NCBI RefSeq assembly: GCF_965262965.1
Contig: NZ_OZ253573.1
Span: 2,666,001 to 2,730,000 of the forward strand
Length of the DNA: 64,000 nt
Direction: 5' to 3'
Source: Poriferisodalis sp965262965
Lineage (GTDB): Bacteria; Actinomycetota; Acidimicrobiia; Acidimicrobiales; Poriferisodalaceae
A program made the translations under genes and the position numbers. Positions within the stretch are counted from its first letter, which is position 1; each line of letters opens with the position of its first letter. Under the pieces are notes generated by a model that made no database searches, was not told the origin of the DNA, and worked only from the letters and a program-made list of their open reading frames with translations. Below, in pieces: positions 35,948 to 43,787 of the stretch.

Positions 35948-36298
35948 ATGAGCTCGAAGCGGACCGGTCGACGCGTCGGGGTGCCGATGGACACCGACAG
36001 CGAGACGCACGATGCAGTCGAGGCCGGCGTCGCACGATTCGTGGATGCGGTGGAAGCTGTCCGGTCGCGCACGACCGGACAGCTCCTCGTCGCCGCGCGG
36101 GCAATTGTCTATGGACTGCCGATCGCAGCTGCGGCCGCCGGCGTCATCGTGCTGGGCGCTATCGCCGCAGTTCGCGCCCTCGATATCGCTGTTCCCGGCG
36201 AGGTGTGGTCCGCCCACCTCATTGCGAGCGGTGTCTTCGGAGTCGCGGGCGCATGGACATGGTCCAAACGGCGACCGAGCGAAGGACGCAAGCCGTGA
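35948..36298 (+). CDS. Small membrane protein, 116 aa
   Basis: No named family is recognised. Two hydrophobic segments (LLVAARAIVYGLPIAAAAAG running into VIVLGAIAAV, and HLIASGVFGVAGAW) follow an acidic amphipathic region (HDAVEAGVARFVDAVEAVRS), and a basic tail KRRPSEGRKP ends it. The stop overlaps the trxB GTG (GTGA), so it is translated with trxB. TAGGCT 8 nt before ATG may be a leaderless -10. Confidence 0.75.
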   Translation: MSSKRTGRRVGVPMDTDSETHDAVEAGVARFVDAVEAVRSRTTGQLLVAARAIVYGLPIAAAAAGVIVLGAIAAVRALDIAVPGEVWSAHLIASGVFGVAGAWTWSKRRPSEGRKP

Positions 36299-37269
36299 GT
36301 GGCAACGGACCGAGCGGCAACGGGACCGAACCTCGCAACGTCATCATCATCGGCAGCGGGCCTGCTGGCCTCACCGCCGCCATCTACACCGCGCGCGCCG
36401 GGTTGCAACCGCTGGTGATCGAGGGCGAACCGTCTTCAACGAGCGACCAACCGGGCGGTCAGCTCATGCTCACGACCGATGTCGAGAACTACCCCGGTTT
36501 TCCCGACGGTGTCATGGGTCCCGATCTGATGCAGAGCTTCCGCGTCCAAGCCGAGCGCTTCGGCGCCGAGTTTCTGACTGCGAAGGCAACTCGAGTGGAG
36601 TTGAGCGAACGACCATTCTCTGTGTGGGTCGGCGACGAGCGCCGCGACGGCCGCAGCGTGATCGTGTCCACGGGGGCGCAGAGCCTGCTCCTCGGACTGG
36701 CGAACGAAGAGCGCCTGATCGGCCACGGCGTGTCGACGTGCGCAACTTGCGACGGCTTCTTCTTCAGGGGACAGGAGATCGCCGTGGTCGGAGGCGGAGA
36801 CAGCGCTCTCGAAGAAGCCACGTTTCTCACCCGTTTCGCACAAAAGGTGTACGTCGTGCACCGTCGTGACCAGCTCCGCGCCTCGAAGATCATGCAGGAC
36901 CGCGCGTTCGCCAACGAGCGGATCGAATTCCTGTGGAACCGTCGCGTCGTGGAGATCCTCGGCGCGGATCGGCTGGCCGGTGTCACACTCGCCGACTCAC
37001 GCACGGGTGCACTGTCAACCCTCGGCGTCACGGGCCTGTTCGTCGCCATCGGGCACAGGCCGAACACCGATCTCTTCGCGGACTGGCTCGATCGCAAGCC
37101 CAACGGCTACCTCATCACCGAGCCCGACAGCGCTCGCACCAAAATCGAAGGAGTCTTCGCCTGCGGTGATGTCCAGGACGACTACTACCGCCAAGCCGTC
37201 ACGGCCGCCGGGTCGGGCTGCCAGGCCGCCATCGACGCCGAACGCTGGCTCGAGGCCCAAGGCCACTAA
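36295..37269 (+). CDS. trxB: Thioredoxin reductase
   Basis: TrxB reduces thioredoxin with NADPH through FAD. The 324-aa protein has the FAD loop GSGPAG, the redox pair Cys149/Cys152 in CATCDGFFF, the NADPH loop GGGDSALEEA and GVFACGDVQDDYYRQAVTAA. GTG start overlapping the gene upstream by 4 nt. trxA follows 74 nt downstream, as in actinobacterial chromosomes. Confidence 0.96.
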   Translation: MSGNGPSGNGTEPRNVIIIGSGPAGLTAAIYTARAGLQPLVIEGEPSSTSDQPGGQLMLTTDVENYPGFPDGVMGPDLMQSFRVQAERFGAEFLTAKATRVELSERPFSVWVGDERRDGRSVIVSTGAQSLLLGLANEERLIGHGVSTCATCDGFFFRGQEIAVVGGGDSALEEATFLTRFAQKVYVVHRRDQLRASKIMQDRAFANERIEFLWNRRVVEILGADRLAGVTLADSRTGALSTLGVTGLFVAIGHRPNTDLFADWLDRKPNGYLITEPDSARTKIEGVFACGDVQDDYYRQAVTAAGSGCQAAIDAERWLEAQGH

Positions 37270-37343
37270 CCGGGGCTCCCCCACGACCACAGCACCTCGA
37301 TGCAGCGCTAGCCTCGCCGTGTCCGCGAGATGAGGAGCCGACA

Positions 37344-37667
37344 ATGGCCGAAGGCATTGCCACCCTGAATGACAGCACCTTTGACGAGACGGTCGGCAGT
37401 GCGGACAACCCGGTGCTGGTGGATTTCTGGGCCGAATGGTGCGGGCCGTGCAAGATGATCGCTCCGATTCTCGAGGAAATCGCAGCTGAGCAGGACAACA
37501 TCCGCATTGCGAAGGTCAACGTGGACGAGAGTCCGGATCTGGCGATGCGCTTTCAGGTCATGAGCATCCCGACGCTGATTATGTTCCGCGACGGCGAGCC
37601 GGCGAAACGGCTTGTGGGTGCCAAGCCGAAGAGCGCTCTGCTCGACGAGATCGGCGAATTCCTCTGA
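37344..37667 (+). CDS. trxA: Thioredoxin
   Basis: This 107-aa thiol-disulfide protein has the canonical active site WCGPCK (Cys33, Cys36), preceded by NPVLVDFWAE, and the cis-Pro loop SIPTLIMFRDG. A GAGGAG-like element lies upstream of ATG. Its TGA (37665-37667) is embedded in CTGATC, where the next reading frame appears to begin. Confidence 0.97.
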   Translation: MAEGIATLNDSTFDETVGSADNPVLVDFWAEWCGPCKMIAPILEEIAAEQDNIRIAKVNVDESPDLAMRFQVMSIPTLIMFRDGEPAKRLVGAKPKSALLDEIGEFL

Positions 37668-38629
37668 TCCGACCGTTCGGCATCGGTGCAGCAGGTCCGC
37701 ACGTTCGAGACCTGCAGCACCGCCTGAGCGCGACGGGATACTGGATCGGCCCCGTCTCTGGGGAGTACGACGCCGCGACCGCCGGCGCCGTCAAGGCGTT
37801 CCAGCAGCAGCGTTCCATCGATATCGACGGCATCTGTGGTCCCGAGACCTGGTCGCTGCTGATTGAGGCTGGGCAGCGGCTGGGCGATCGACTGCTGTAT
37901 CTGCGGTCTCCTCACCTGCGCGGTGACGACGTCGCCGAGGTGCAGCGCATGCTCAGCACGCTGGGGTTTGCCGTGGGTCGCATTGACGGCATCTGGGGCC
38001 GATTGACTGCCGCGGCCGTGGCGGACTTTCAGATGAACATGGATCTGAGCGGTGACGGCGTCTGCGGTGACGGCACGCTGGCGAGCCTGCAGCGACTCGT
38101 CCGGCCACTCGGCGATGCGGCAATCGTGGCGCACATTGCCGAGCGGCGGCGACTGGAGTCACCTGGTCGCCAGCTCGCAGGACGACGAATTGCCGTCGGT
38201 GAAGCCGGCGGTTTAGAGCCAGTCACGGCCTCAGTCAGACGCATGATCGGTCGCAATGGGGCGGAAGTTCTGACTGTGCATCATCCGGACTGGTCCGCAC
38301 AGGCGGCGCAGGTCAACCGATTCGGGGCCGCTGTCTACATCGCGTTCGAGATCAAGCCTGCGGCGCCTTCGATCAGCTATTTCCAGGGTCGACACTTCGT
38401 GAGCCGGGCGGGCCAGAAACTGGCCGGCGATATCGCCGACGGCCTCAAAACAATGTTCGGCCTGATTCCCGCGCAAGGTATGGGTCTGCCGATGCTCCGA
38501 GAAAGCGCCATGCCCGCGGTGCTCTGCAGATTCGAGCAGGTCGAAGGTTTGCTCGAGCACAGTCGCGAGGTCGCTGGCGTGATCACCGATTCAACACGCG
38601 AACTGCTTGCCGGCCTTCCCGCCAACTGA
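37664..38629 (+). CDS. CwlM-like protein: two peptidoglycan-binding domains and a degenerate amidase_3 domain
   Basis: Residues 1-60 and 80-140 are two PG_binding_1 repeats (VRDLQHRLSATGYWIGPVSG, AVKAFQQQRSIDIDGICGPE; VQRMLSTLGFAVGRIDGIWG). The rest resembles N-acetylmuramoyl-alanine amidase but lacks recognisable zinc ligands. Mycobacterial CwlM, in the same place after trxC, is a regulator of peptidoglycan synthesis. The start is a puzzle: homology begins by about 37690, yet no ATG, GTG or TTG exists in frame until GTG 37940. CTG 37664 or ATC 37667, overlapping the trxA stop, are the likely starts; starting at 37940 would lose the first domain. Confidence 0.75.
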   Translation: MIRPFGIGAAGPHVRDLQHRLSATGYWIGPVSGEYDAATAGAVKAFQQQRSIDIDGICGPETWSLLIEAGQRLGDRLLYLRSPHLRGDDVAEVQRMLSTLGFAVGRIDGIWGRLTAAAVADFQMNMDLSGDGVCGDGTLASLQRLVRPLGDAAIVAHIAERRRLESPGRQLAGRRIAVGEAGGLEPVTASVRRMIGRNGAEVLTVHHPDWSAQAAQVNRFGAAVYIAFEIKPAAPSISYFQGRHFVSRAGQKLAGDIADGLKTMFGLIPAQGMGLPMLRESAMPAVLCRFEQVEGLLEHSREVAGVITDSTRELLAGLPAN

Positions 38630-38766
38630 TTCACACTCGACACATCACAGCGGGAATCGACCAGCGTGCATCTTGGCCGATGAGGTCACCGTGGCGCCAA
38701 GGCGCCGTCACGCCGATGTCGCGCCACGGTCACGGCATCGTCGCTGCTGGGGCGCTTTCTCCCCAG

Positions 38767-38789
38767 GTTGTCCACAGTTAGTGGACAAC
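38767..38789. other. Inverted pair of DnaA boxes / hairpin between cwlM-like and parB
   Basis: GTTGTCCAC, five bases AGTTA, then GTGGACAAC form a perfect 9-bp inverted repeat. TTGTCCACA (38768-38776) equals the actinobacterial-type DnaA box seen in oriC and the opposite arm matches at 8 of 9. It could titrate DnaA; as it lies between convergent genes it might also act as a terminator hairpin, but no T-run follows. The remaining gap shows nothing else. Confidence 0.5.
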
Positions 38790-38865
38790 AAGTTCAGATT
38801 GAGACTCAGATTCCGGGTCGCGACCGTTGTTTCGTGCGTAACATGAAGCACACGCCCGAGGCGAC

Positions 38866-39789
38866 CTAACGTTCAAGTATTCCTTGAGGGTTAGTGGTGA
38901 TCGTGTCGTGAAGTCGCGCGAGGTCTGTCATATCGGCGAATCTGATGACAATCTGCCCGCCGCGGCGACCGAACTGGACGTCTACAGCAGTGGCGAGTGC
39001 CGCGGCGAGCGCGGCCTCGACTTCCAGCACTGCCGCTGAACGCTCCGGGTTGTCGGCGAGGCCCCCCGACTCGACTTCGCCATCCGTGAGGCCGTCCGCA
39101 GAATCGCTGTCAGGTGCCGCTTGCTGATCAGCCTCGGCGGCCAACGCGCGCACGAATTCTTCCACCGCCCGCACCGACCAACCTTCCTCCACGGCTCGAT
39201 CCGCCAAATCTTCCAATTCACCTGGATCGCTACAGCCAAGCAGAGCACGGGCATGGCCGGCGCTGAGCTCGCTGTCCATTAGATACCGCTGCACCGCGAC
39301 CGGCAGCGACAAGAGGCGCAGCGCATTTGTGACCGCAGCGCGGCTCCGCCCCATCCGTCGGCCAATTTCATCATGAGTGACGCCGAAGTCATCGATGAGC
39401 TGGCGGTAGGCGGCGGCTTCCTCGAGGGGATTCAGATCGACTCGATGGATGTTCTCGATGAGCGCGTGCGCCAGGCTCGACTCATCGTCAGCCGCGCGCA
39501 CGACGGCGGGAATGGTCTCGACACCGGCTTGCTGCGACGCCCTCCAGCGTCGTTCGCCGGCGATGATTTCGTAGCGCCCCACCATGCCGGTCTCGCGGAC
39601 GACGATCGGCTGCAAGACACCGATCTGACGAATTGACTCGGCCAGCGTCGTGAGACTCTCAGTGTCGAAGCGTTGCCGTGGCTGCAAGGGATTGACTTCG
39701 ACGTCGGTGACTAACAGTTCTCGATACACAGACCGGCCCGTAGGAATGAGTGCTCCGAGTCCACGCCCGAGACCTCGTTGGACGTTCAT
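38866..39789 (-). CDS. parB: Chromosome partitioning protein ParB
   Basis: ParB binds parS, clamps DNA using CTP and interacts with ParA and SMC. The 307-aa protein begins QRGLGRGLGALIPTG, has the CTP-binding VVRETGMVGRYEIIAGERRW and NIHRVDLNPLEEAAAYRQL, the helix-turn-helix THDEIGRRMGRSRAAVTNAL, and a C-terminal dimerisation domain. It overlaps parA by ATGA. A near-perfect parS lies upstream of parA. Confidence 0.96.
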   Translation of the reverse strand: MNVQRGLGRGLGALIPTGRSVYRELLVTDVEVNPLQPRQRFDTESLTTLAESIRQIGVLQPIVVRETGMVGRYEIIAGERRWRASQQAGVETIPAVVRAADDESSLAHALIENIHRVDLNPLEEAAAYRQLIDDFGVTHDEIGRRMGRSRAAVTNALRLLSLPVAVQRYLMDSELSAGHARALLGCSDPGELEDLADRAVEEGWSVRAVEEFVRALAAEADQQAAPDSDSADGLTDGEVESGGLADNPERSAAVLEVEAALAAALATAVDVQFGRRGGQIVIRFADMTDLARLHDTITTNPQGILER

Positions 39790-40670
39790 TGGGGCGCTCC
39801 TTCGGCCATTTCGCTGAGTTCCGCGGGGTGGCGAGCGTTGGCGTTGCTCGCACCCGCCGGATCCTGAGAAGCGTTAGCGCTAGTCGGACCGGCATAGGGA
39901 TTACGCGGCGTGGGCTTCTCATGAATCTCTCTCGCCAGCTCTCGGTAGGCGAGGGCCCCGCGACTCGTAGGAGCATGGACCGTTACCGGCAGGCCGACGC
40001 TTGGCGCTTCTGAGAGCCGAACGGTTCGAGGCACGACAATCCGGCATACCAAGTCGCCGAAGTGTTTCCGTACCTCGCTCACCACTTCTGCAGCCAGCCG
40101 AGTCCGAGCGTCGTACATCACCATGACAATGGCGGCAATAACCAAGGCGGGATTCAGCCCTTCGCGGATCATCTCCACGTTGTGCAACAGTTGTCCTAAC
40201 CCTTCCAGGGCGTAGTACTCGCATTGCACTGGCACCAAGATCTCTGTTGCGGCGCTGAGTGCGTTGACCGTCAAGAGCCCCAGCGATGGCGGGCAATCGA
40301 TGAACACGTAGTCGTAGTCGTCGACGACGGGCTGGAGCGCCTGTCGAAGCTTCAACTCACGGCTGAAGGCCGACACCAACTCGATCTCTGCGCCAGACAT
40401 TTCGAGGCGCGCTGGCGCCACGGCGAAGCGTTCGATCTCAGTTGGCCTGATGCACTCAGAAATCGTGGCTTCGCCCAAGAGCACCTGGTACATCGACGTG
40501 TCAAGTGCGCGTGGATCGATGCCGGCGCCGGTCGCAGCGTTGCCTTGGGGATCCATGTCAACCAAGAGCGTTCGGTAGCCCTGGTCCGCGAGCGATGCAC
40601 ACAGATTCACGGCCGTGGTCGTCTTGCCAACGCCACCCTTCTGGTTCGTCACTGCGATGATCCGGCCCAT
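39786..40670 (-). CDS. parA: Chromosome partitioning ATPase ParA (Soj)
   Basis: ParA is a Walker-type ATPase that positions ParB-parS complexes. From MGRIIAVTNQKGGVGKTTTA it is 294 aa, with the deviant P-loop KGGVGKTT, VFIDCPPSLGLLTVNAL and VVPRTVRLSEAPS. I chose ATG 40670 because GGAGG sits 4 nt upstream; the frame is open to 40691. The C-terminus beyond residue 255 is a Pro/Asn/Ala-rich tail. Confidence 0.96.
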   Translation of the reverse strand: MGRIIAVTNQKGGVGKTTTAVNLCASLADQGYRTLLVDMDPQGNAATGAGIDPRALDTSMYQVLLGEATISECIRPTEIERFAVAPARLEMSGAEIELVSAFSRELKLRQALQPVVDDYDYVFIDCPPSLGLLTVNALSAATEILVPVQCEYYALEGLGQLLHNVEMIREGLNPALVIAAIVMVMYDARTRLAAEVVSEVRKHFGDLVCRIVVPRTVRLSEAPSVGLPVTVHAPTSRGALAYRELAREIHEKPTPRNPYAGPTSANASQDPAGASNANARHPAELSEMAEGAPQ

Positions 40671-40771
40671 GCAACCTCCGTTCGCCACCATCTCTGCCTC
40701 AGGGTACGTCAGACCGCCGAAGCTGAACGGCTTCCCTCTGGAGTACCACCTCTTGCGATTCCGGGTGGCAG

Positions 40772-40787
40772 TGTTTCACGTGAAACG
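40772..40787. other. parS centromere-like site
   Basis: TGTTTCACGTGAAACG matches the bacterial parS consensus TGTTTCACGTGAAACA at 15 of 16 positions and is palindromic over the core. It lies between divergent parA and rsmG, near parAB and about 8 kb from dnaA, as expected for an origin-proximal parS. Confidence 0.93.
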
Positions 40788-40928
40788 TCTGAACTACGGT
40801 GATTATTCCAATGGCAGCCATCGTGCGGCCGAGCGGAACGGCAGCGCAACGTGGCCGCGAGCACGGCGTCGACAGCGCGGCCCAGACCCGAGCGGCGCGT
40901 GAGCGAAGCGAACACAGGCGGGAGACAG

Positions 40929-41579
40929 ATGGCTTTACCACACAGACCGCGAACTCACCGCGGCACCTCTGAGGAACCCGTTCTGCAAGTTCTTCGGCGC
41001 AGCCAACAGCAAGGTTTCTTGGGGCCAGGAGACATTCTCGCGCATGTCGAGCATGCACGAGCTCATGGGAGAGCGGCAACCCCAGGTGCGGGGGAGCGCT
41101 GGTGTGACATTGGCAGCGGCGGGGGAGTGCCGGGCCTCATCTTCGCCACGGACTTTCCCGGTGTCAAGTTCGTCTTGTTGGACCGATCACAACGCCGGAC
41201 CGAATTCCTCGCAGACGCCGTACGTGACCTCGGTCTGAGCGATCGCACCGTCGTTCTCACTGGTGATGCCTCCGATATCGCTCGCCATATGGACCACCGA
41301 CACGCCTACGACGGTGTCGTGAGTCGTGCGTTCGGTTCCCCTGCGGCAGTCGCCGAGTGCAGTGTCGGTCTCTTGCGCCTCAGCGGCAGACTGATCGTCA
41401 GCGAGCCACCGGGTGCCGATACATCACGATGGCCTGAAACTCCACTGCATCAGCTTGGACTCGTCCACCGCGGCATGTCTGGCACGACACCGAGGTTCGC
41501 AGTGCTTGAACGCACGGCCGAGACCTCAACTGACTACCCCCGACCGTGGAAGCAGATCCGGAAGCGACCGCTCTTCTGA
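40929..41579 (+). CDS. rsmG: 16S rRNA (guanine-N7) methyltransferase RsmG (GidB)
   Basis: RsmG methylates G527 of 16S rRNA; its loss gives low-level streptomycin resistance. The 216-aa protein has the SAM loop CDIGSGGGVPGLIFATDFP, LLDRSQRRTEFLADAV, TGDASDIA, SRAFGSPA and the ending RPWKQIRKRPLF. ATG 40929 is favoured; an upstream in-frame start at 40851 adds an unrelated Arg-rich stretch. It runs opposite to parAB and jag, whereas these genes normally share one direction. Confidence 0.93.
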   Translation: MALPHRPRTHRGTSEEPVLQVLRRSQQQGFLGPGDILAHVEHARAHGRAATPGAGERWCDIGSGGGVPGLIFATDFPGVKFVLLDRSQRRTEFLADAVRDLGLSDRTVVLTGDASDIARHMDHRHAYDGVVSRAFGSPAAVAECSVGLLRLSGRLIVSEPPGADTSRWPETPLHQLGLVHRGMSGTTPRFAVLERTAETSTDYPRPWKQIRKRPLF

Positions 41580-41642
41580 GCAGTGCGAGGCCGCGCGGAA
41601 CCGTGCCGGCCTGCGCGCTTCGCGAGTTATCTGCTCGGCCTC

Positions 41643-42140
41643 TCAGGCGTCTGTGGAGGACGCCGGAACCAGTACGACCCGACGCCGGGGCTCCTCTCCG
41701 ACAGAAATCGTGTCGACGCCCTTAATCTCGTTCACAGTGTCATGCACAATCTTGCGGTCGGCAGCATTCATTGGCTCGAGCCCCCGCTCGGAACCACGTT
41801 CTCGAACGGCCTCAGCGAGCTCGCTCACGTACGCCTCGAGGGCAGCGCGACGGCGTTGACGATAGCCACCGACATCGACCCGAACGCGCGCTCGGGGCAC
41901 ACCCGGAAACCGGCGCTGCAGCATCGTCTTGGAGACCTCCTGGAGTGCTACGACGTGACGCCCGCGCGGACCGATGAGAAGCCCGAGCGCGTCGTTGGTT
42001 CCTTCGAGATTCACCTCGAAGCTGTCGTCGTCGAGCGCCACCGGCGCGGCCTTCGCGTCGATGCCGAATGCGGCCGCCAATCCGTCCAGGAACTCCTGCA
42101 CCATTTCTTGCTGTTCTGCCGCCGTTGTTTCGTCTGTCAT
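41643..42140 (-). CDS. jag: Jag, KH and R3H domain part (separated from its N-terminal domain)
   Basis: This 165-aa protein carries the RNA-binding part of Jag/KhpB: a KH domain with LGLLIGPRGRHVVALQEV and an R3H domain ARVRVDVGGYRQRRRAALE ending KIVHDTVNEIKGV and RRVVLVPA. GAGGAG lies 6 nt before ATG 42140, so it can be translated alone, like actinobacterial Jag proteins without Jag_N. In frame upstream there is a stop about 65 nt away. The Jag_N part is a separate gene at 45880-46404, 3.7 kb away beyond two oxygenase genes. Confidence 0.88.
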   Translation of the reverse strand: MTDETTAAEQQEMVQEFLDGLAAAFGIDAKAAPVALDDDSFEVNLEGTNDALGLLIGPRGRHVVALQEVSKTMLQRRFPGVPRARVRVDVGGYRQRRRAALEAYVSELAEAVRERGSERGLEPMNAADRKIVHDTVNEIKGVDTISVGEEPRRRVVLVPASSTDA

Positions 42141-42301
42141 CGTCATCTCCTCAGATCGGGCTGTAAAGACGTCGCGCCCAGCGCATATGTCGGCCAGTGG
42201 ACGCTGCGTTCGGGTTGTTCACGCGCCACCAGCGGGGCTCAGCCTACGGACACGCAGCCCCGGTGCACCGTTGCTCAAACGCTGTCCATCGAAGGTGAAC
42301 G

Positions 42302-43354
42302 TCAGGAAGAGGGGGCCTCGCAATCAAGCGGATCGGGATAAAACTGGGCGCAGTACGCCCGGTACTTCATCACCTCGCCGTCAGAATGCGTGAGCCGAGG
42401 GCGAGGAACATAGTGCTTGCGGCTCCAGATGGTCACGTCCTGTTGCACATCCTGAATCTGCAAATCTGCCACGAACTTGTTCATGATGGGAGCGCGCCAT
42501 CGCCGTGGCAGAAATCCCAATCCAGCAATCCGTCGTTTCGGCTTGCGCAACTCACGCACCCGCGAGACGATCGACAGGTCGATCAACGTGCCGTCGACAG
42601 GGGTCGCCAACACCCAAAGTCGCGCATCCATGCCAATCGAGTGTTCCTGGAACTCCACGAATGAGTAACCCAGACCGACGACTTGTGCAATGGCCGACAC
42701 CTCAAGGCTGAGTCTCCCAATCTTGGCGATTTTCCGGTTGGTCGTAAACCCAAACCGGCTCTCGAGACACGGACCCTCAATCGACACCGGCGTCTCGTTC
42801 GTTACGTTCCCGTAGCCGTGGACATAGCTCAGGTGCGCGATATCCACGGAATTCTCGCTCGTCTCCTGCGGATGGCCCCGAAAGCGGACCGTTCGGATTT
42901 GGAAGCCACTCCAGCCACCTCCGTTTGGTGGCACCGCTGGCAGTTGCCATTGCGAGGGGCGCCCGTGTAGTCCCCACCAGGCAAAGATCAGGCCATCGAT
43001 TTCCCGTGTCTCAAACACGCGCAATTGTGCCGACCGGGCCGGGGCAGCGCCAGGCGTGGCGACGCACCGCCCGCTTGTATCGAACTCGAAGCCGTGGAAT
43101 GGACAGACGAGCCAGCCGCCCACAACGCGGCCGCCTGCGGCGGGTCCCAGATCTGAGCCCATATGGGCACATATCGACTCGGCGACGCAGATGTTCCCTT
43201 CTTCGTCGCACCACACGACGATGTTCAGCCCCATCCAAGCCTGATCAACGAGCTGCTTCTTCAGAACCGTCTCACGGGTTCCGATGAAGTACCAACCCTC
43301 GGGAAACGGGGGTAGCGAACGTATGTTTGTTTTGCAATGAACTCCAGCCGGCAT
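42302..43354 (-). CDS. Rieske non-heme iron oxygenase, alpha-subunit type
   Basis: The 350-aa protein has a Rieske 2Fe-2S site (Cys62, His64, Cys84, His87 in CAHMGSDLG and CPFHGF) and a mononuclear iron site with Asp171, His174, His179 in ENSVDIAHLSYVHGYG. It resembles single-component oxygenases acting on steroid-like lipids (KshA, cholesterol 7-desaturase group), but the substrate is unknown and no reductase gene is adjacent. ATG 43354 was chosen; a GTG at 43402 is in frame. It is divergent from the P450 fusion and part of the insert that divides jag. Confidence 0.85.
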   Translation of the reverse strand: MPAGVHCKTNIRSLPPFPEGWYFIGTRETVLKKQLVDQAWMGLNIVVWCDEEGNICVAESICAHMGSDLGPAAGGRVVGGWLVCPFHGFEFDTSGRCVATPGAAPARSAQLRVFETREIDGLIFAWWGLHGRPSQWQLPAVPPNGGGWSGFQIRTVRFRGHPQETSENSVDIAHLSYVHGYGNVTNETPVSIEGPCLESRFGFTTNRKIAKIGRLSLEVSAIAQVVGLGYSFVEFQEHSIGMDARLWVLATPVDGTLIDLSIVSRVRELRKPKRRIAGLGFLPRRWRAPIMNKFVADLQIQDVQQDVTIWSRKHYVPRPRLTHSDGEVMKYRAYCAQFYPDPLDCEAPSS

Positions 43355-43787
43355 CGCGTTACTCACCTCACCCGGAATCAGGTTTCGCCGGCTGGTGAAC
43401 ACGCCGGATCACTTCCGGAGAATACCCAGGGCACCCCAATGCTTCGCGTCAGCGAACCCATGACGAAACGTTGTGCGGCCGACAGACCAACCGGTGCGTC
43501 GGGCGACGCGTCGCATGGGGTGTGGTGGGCTCACGCTGTTCGCCGCGACCCAGTTGGCTACACCCCGCGCGCGGCCAACCTGGTGCTACCCAACTAGGGC
43601 GCTCCATGGTGGGGTGACGACTCAGCCAGAACAACGCTTCGTGAGGCCACAAAATGCACGACATCACACACACCAAGAAAACCTACGTCGCGCGAAGAAA
43701 ACTAGCAACGCGAGTTACACTGTTCGCCACGCCGGCAGGTTCTGCGCGCCAGCGCTGTAGCTACGGCAAGAGAGAAGCAGCAACCCG
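43355..43787. promoter_or_regulatory. Divergent control region between Rieske and P450 genes
   Basis: This 433-nt gap has no convincing gene. It holds an imperfect inverted repeat, AGTTGGCTACACC (43552-43564) against GGTGCTACCCAACT (43582-43595), 12 of 14 pairable with a 17-nt loop, a candidate operator. A -10-like TACACT (43716-43721) is followed by TGTTCGC, the same 12-mer as at the clpB promoter, giving a leader of about 60 nt to the P450 ATG. Functions are inferred. Confidence 0.4.

Noticed and set aside
37940..38629. cwlM-like gene starting at GTG 37940
   Set aside because: This start removes a well-formed first peptidoglycan-binding repeat encoded in the same open frame directly after trxA.
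43337..43676. Small open frames in the gap before the P450 gene
   Set aside because: No ribosome-binding sites, hydrophobic pattern or recognisable motif; they lie over the operator-like inverted repeat.
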